From assembly GCA_945833885.1 (NCBI GenBank), contig CAMAFY010000001.1, positions 1 through 64,000 of the forward strand: DNA of 64,000 nt. Reading direction: 5' to 3'. How positions within the stretch are numbered: position 1 is the first letter of the stretch; each line of letters opens with the position of its first letter. Position numbers and translations under genes: made by a program. Of this stretch, positions 61,782 to 64,000 are shown piece after piece. The notes beneath the pieces were generated by a model. That model was not told the origin of the DNA, searched no databases, and saw only the letters and a program-made list of their open reading frames with translations. Origin of the DNA: an uncultured Bacteroidales bacterium (GTDB taxonomy: Bacteria; Bacteroidota; Bacteroidia; Bacteroidales; Bacteroidaceae).

Positions 61782-62717
61782 ATGAAAGTCTACGTTATCA
61801 TCGTCACCTACAATGGTATGCGCTGGATAGAGCGTTGTCTGTCAGCATTACGTTTGAGTACAGTGCCGGTTGTTCCGGTGATTGTCGACAATGCCTCCAC
61901 CGATGCCACTCCCGATTTCATCGCTGAGCATTTCCCCGAGGCGGTGTTGATGCGCCAACACCGGAATCTTGGATTCGGACAGGCCAACAATGTGGGCCTG
62001 CGTTGGGCGATGTCCCAGGGTGGCGATTGGTTCCTCCTTCTCAATCAGGACGCCTATTTGCAGCCCGATGCTTTGGAACTTCTGTTGCCCCATGCCGATG
62101 GTAACAGCCTGCTTTCGCCGCTCCATCTCAACGGCGACGGGACGGGCCTCGATGCCATGTTCCGTCAGGGAACCATGGTCAATACGTGTCGTCGCGATGC
62201 CGATGCCGCCATTGCCGGCCTGCCGGTACGCCCTTTGATAGATGCCTTGCTGCTTGACGACGACCGGCCGTGCTATGATGTGACTGAGGTTTGCGCCGCT
62301 TGTTGGCTTATGCCACGGGCACTCCTTGAACAGGTTGGCGGTTTCAACCCCCTCTTTTTCCATTATTCCGAGGACAACAACTACTATCATCGCCTCGTTT
62401 TCCACCACGTCCGTGTGCTGCTTGTGCCCAAGGCGCATGTGTGGCACGACCGTCTGATACACGGCAACATCAATGTTTATAATGCCCGAAAACTCTATCG
62501 CGACCTGCTGTTGACGGCTTGCGACATCAATCGGGGCGCGCTTTCCATTGCCATGCGCTGGCTCCGGCGTCTGTATCTCTGCTACCGCCGCGACCTGCCG
62601 CAGGGTTCCTACCATCCGGGTGGCTTCCTCTTGTCCTCCGTTAAAGTGTTGTTCCTGTGGCGGAGACTGAAACATTCGCGTAGGGTGGAGCGGCAAGTTG
62701 GCCCCAGTTGGTTGTAG
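61782..62717 (+). CDS. glycosyltransferase family 2 (rhamnosyltransferase-like)
   Basis: A predicted 311-residue GT-A enzyme. VIIVTYNGMRWIERCLSAL binds the nucleotide sugar, VPVIVDNASTDATPDFI and LRLS-type segments follow, and FLLLNQDAYLQPDALE holds the D-x-D-like metal site. ACWLMPRALLEQVGGFNPLFFHYSEDNNYYHRL contains the acceptor ED pair. It resembles rhamnosyltransferases of polysaccharide loci. It is the only transferase in the cluster, so the remaining sugars must be added by enzymes encoded elsewhere. Confidence 0.9.
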   Translation: MKVYVIIVTYNGMRWIERCLSALRLSTVPVVPVIVDNASTDATPDFIAEHFPEAVLMRQHRNLGFGQANNVGLRWAMSQGGDWFLLLNQDAYLQPDALELLLPHADGNSLLSPLHLNGDGTGLDAMFRQGTMVNTCRRDADAAIAGLPVRPLIDALLLDDDRPCYDVTEVCAACWLMPRALLEQVGGFNPLFFHYSEDNNYYHRLVFHHVRVLLVPKAHVWHDRLIHGNINVYNARKLYRDLLLTACDINRGALSIAMRWLRRLYLCYRRDLPQGSYHPGGFLLSSVKVLFLWRRLKHSRRVERQVGPSWL

Positions 62718-62809
62718 AAAAAAGCCGTAATACAGCACTTTTTGATACTGAAAACGGATAAGATACCGCTAAAATAGAGTGTTTAACCGAATTTTATCCG
62801 TAAAAAGTT

Positions 62810-62839
62810 TTGGAAAGTGCGGTAAAAGTCATAATTTTG
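62810..62839 (+). promoter_or_regulatory. ssrA: Bacteroidota-type promoter for tmRNA
   Basis: TTG at 62810-62812, a 19-bp spacer and TAATTTTG at 62832-62839 match the consensus, 15 bp before the mature RNA 5' end. It supports the reading of the other promoters in the window. Confidence 0.8.
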
Positions 62840-62853
62840 CACTCCGTTTCAAA

Positions 62854-63253
62854 GGGCCTGACTGGATTTGACAGCGGGACGAGATGGTATGTAAGCATGC
62901 GGTGAGCCTGCAGGTGGTCACCTTAATCACGGCCTGTGACAATTTATCTGGCGAAAATTCTTACGCTCTCGCTGCCTAATCGAAGTACAGTAGATTGGCT
63001 TTATTCCAGCGCAAGGCGCAGGAACGAGACATCACCCAAGAGCCGTTTTCCCCGAGGCTTCTTGACCAGTGTGGTGCAGCATATCGGAGATAGTCGGCGG
63101 TAGCCTCGTACCGTGGATGAAGTTTTAGAGGATACGGCATCGTTTAAGGCTGTTCCCGCCCCACACCTTGCCCGACAATCCAATTGGGAAATAAGCATGT
63201 AGAAAGCATATGATTTCCCCGTTTGGACGAGGGTTCAATCCCCTCCAGGTCCA
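62854..63253 (+). ncRNA. ssrA: tmRNA (ssrA)
   Basis: About 400 nt. The 5' GGGCCTG pairs with 3' CAGGTCC (7 bp, one G-U) to form the acceptor stem. The T arm is GAGGG-TTCAATC-CCCTC near 63229-63245. The tag reading frame GGC GAA AAT TCT TAC GCT CTC GCT GCC TAA encodes GENSYALAA, close to tags known in this order (GENNYALAA, GETNYALAA). A CCA end is not encoded. tmRNA rescues ribosomes stalled on broken mRNA and tags their products for proteolysis. Confidence 0.97.
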
Positions 63254-63261
63254 CAAACATT

Positions 63262-63316
63262 GCGGAAGGATAAGCCGTTGACTCATTGTCGCAGGCCTAT
63301 CCTTCCGCTTTTTCTT
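63262..63316 (+). terminator. rho-independent terminator of tmRNA
   Basis: GCGGAAGGATA pairs perfectly with TATCCTTCCGC around a 25-nt loop and is followed by TTTTTCTTT. It starts nine bases after the mature tmRNA end. Confidence 0.92.
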
Positions 63317-63586
63317 TCGCAAAAGTCCGTCTTGCTTTGCGCTTAAACCTGAGGGCGCTTTTCGGGCATTCCGCCTTTTCAGTCCGTGGCTGTTGTTTTC
63401 GCAGGTGGGGCTGTCCCTGGTTTGTTACCGGAGCCTATGTTGCCCGTGGTGCAATTCTTGTTCTCTTCTTTTCTTGTTTTCTTGACCTTTGTCCCGAACG
63501 CTTTGATGTCATTGCCGGGAAAAGGTTGCTGATTGTCGGAGGGAGGGCTTTGCCTTGTTTCGGATTCTTTTATAAGTCCGGAAACG

Positions 63587-63697
63587 GCATTCACACTTCG
63601 CTTCGGAAACATCCGCACTTTCCATAGGAAAGTTCCGCATTTCCATGTCAAAACATCCGCACTTTCCTGTTAAAACATCCGTGCTTTTTTGTGGTTT
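63587..63697 (+). repeat. 22-bp tandem array (about 5 units)
   Basis: Units 63587-63609 (23 bp), 63610-63631, 63632-63653, 63654-63675 and 63676-63697. Unit 63654-63675 is CATCCGCACTTT plus CCTGTTAAAA, a perfect consensus match. The array lies in the 579-bp gap between tmRNA and folC; nothing else is seen there. Confidence 0.95.
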
Positions 63698-63832
63698 TCC
63701 CGATGCTTTGATTGAGAAGTGGAAAAAATTGATAATCAATCGGTTATTATGTTTTACCTGAATTTCTGCAAAAGGTTTGTTCCGTTGCGTTTCCTACCCT
63801 GTGTTTTGTCGGAACTTCCAGTTTCTGAATGC

Positions 63833-64000
63833 CTATAAATCCGTGTCGGAAAGCAGGTCGGCAACAACAAAACTGCTGCCGCCGATGTAGACGATGTCGT
63901 TGGCTTGCGCTTCTTTGTGTACGGTGTCGTATGCCTCTTTCACGCTGCCGCAGACCACACCGTGCAGACCATGCTCACGGGCAATGGCGGCAAGTTCCCC
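63833..64000 (-). CDS. folC: folylpolyglutamate/dihydrofolate synthase, C-terminal end (partial)
   Basis: Only the last 55 codons are inside the window; the frame runs out at position 64000. The end of the protein reads as a Rossmann-like strand and helix (CGSVKEAYDTV) and DIVYIGGSSFVVADLL, which matches the C-terminal domain of FolC, where (V/I)(F/Y)(V/I)GGS(T/S)FVVA(D/E) is well conserved. FolC adds glutamate to folates. Stop codon at 63833-63835. The family call rests on this short piece. Confidence 0.8.
   Translation of the reverse strand, partial: GELAAIAREHGLHGVVCGSVKEAYDTVHKEAQANDIVYIGGSSFVVADLLSDTDL

Noticed and set aside
1-64000. tRNA genes
   Set aside because: I scanned for T-arm sequences and acceptor-stem pairs and found only the tRNA-like part of tmRNA; a tRNA-detection program could still find one I missed.

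Overview
The window reads as a chromosomal segment of a Bacteroidales bacterium, most likely close to Prevotella (Prevotellaceae). Supporting signs are: promoter-like boxes of the Bacteroidota type (TTG, about 19-23 bp, then TAnnTTTG) in front of several genes; little sign of Shine-Dalgarno leaders; a tmRNA whose tag ends in NYALAA-like SYALAA; a secreted fucosidase ending in a VYDLTGRR...GIFVVNGKK tail; and marker families largely confined to this phylum (DUF3078, DUF4348, ExbB-ExbD-ExbD-TonB, the NifU-like/GGGtGRT pair). Nothing suggests a plasmid, prophage or insertion sequence.

Layout. 0-13 kb (minus strand): a NapH/NapG-like iron-sulfur membrane protein, then an RND efflux operon (adaptor, inner-membrane pump, outer-membrane factor) that ends in a divergent LpxA-like acyltransferase and a good terminator, then a secreted alkaline phosphatase. 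13-25 kb: class I fumarase, an RluA-type pseudouridine synthase, a ZIP metal transporter, a GH95 alpha-L-fucosidase, a HAD phosphatase and a PfkB sugar kinase whose divergent start codons are only 22 bp apart, a MaoC-type hydratase and a membrane protein with a repeated YxxFxxxxPNS-like motif. 25-36 kb: an OmpA-type lipoprotein, then mostly minus-strand housekeeping genes (pheS, lepA, queE, queD, murB, a DUF4348 lipoprotein, a DUF3078 protein, mltG). 36-50 kb (plus strand): an AMP-forming acyl-CoA synthetase, an aromatic amino acid cluster (pheA, aminotransferase, DAHP synthase-chorismate mutase, tyrA), transketolase, rpiB, HU, a 29-residue basic ribosomal-type protein and RNase G/E. 50-64 kb: the GGGtGRT/NifU-like pair, the ExbB-ExbD-ExbD-TonB energy-transducing operon, a compact polysaccharide cluster (two Wzz-type proteins, flippase, polymerase-like protein, glycosyltransferase), tmRNA, and the 3' end of folC.

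Two regulatory or structural signals stand out. First, the aromatic cluster is preceded by what looks like a complete transcription attenuator: a 21-residue leader peptide in which 8 of 12 consecutive residues are Phe or Tyr, an antiterminator half-site in its last codons, and a U-tailed terminator hairpin 50 bp downstream. Second, at least eight intergenic gaps contain tandem arrays with a strict unit length of about 22 bp (two helical turns) built on one consensus, CATC-S-G-N-ACTTTCC-N5-AAA. Other gaps carry arrays of the same period but unrelated sequence, and two longer repeats have periods of 66 and 88 bp, that is 3 x 22 and 4 x 22. I cannot match this repeat system to anything I know.

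Calls are by inspection only; no database search was run.
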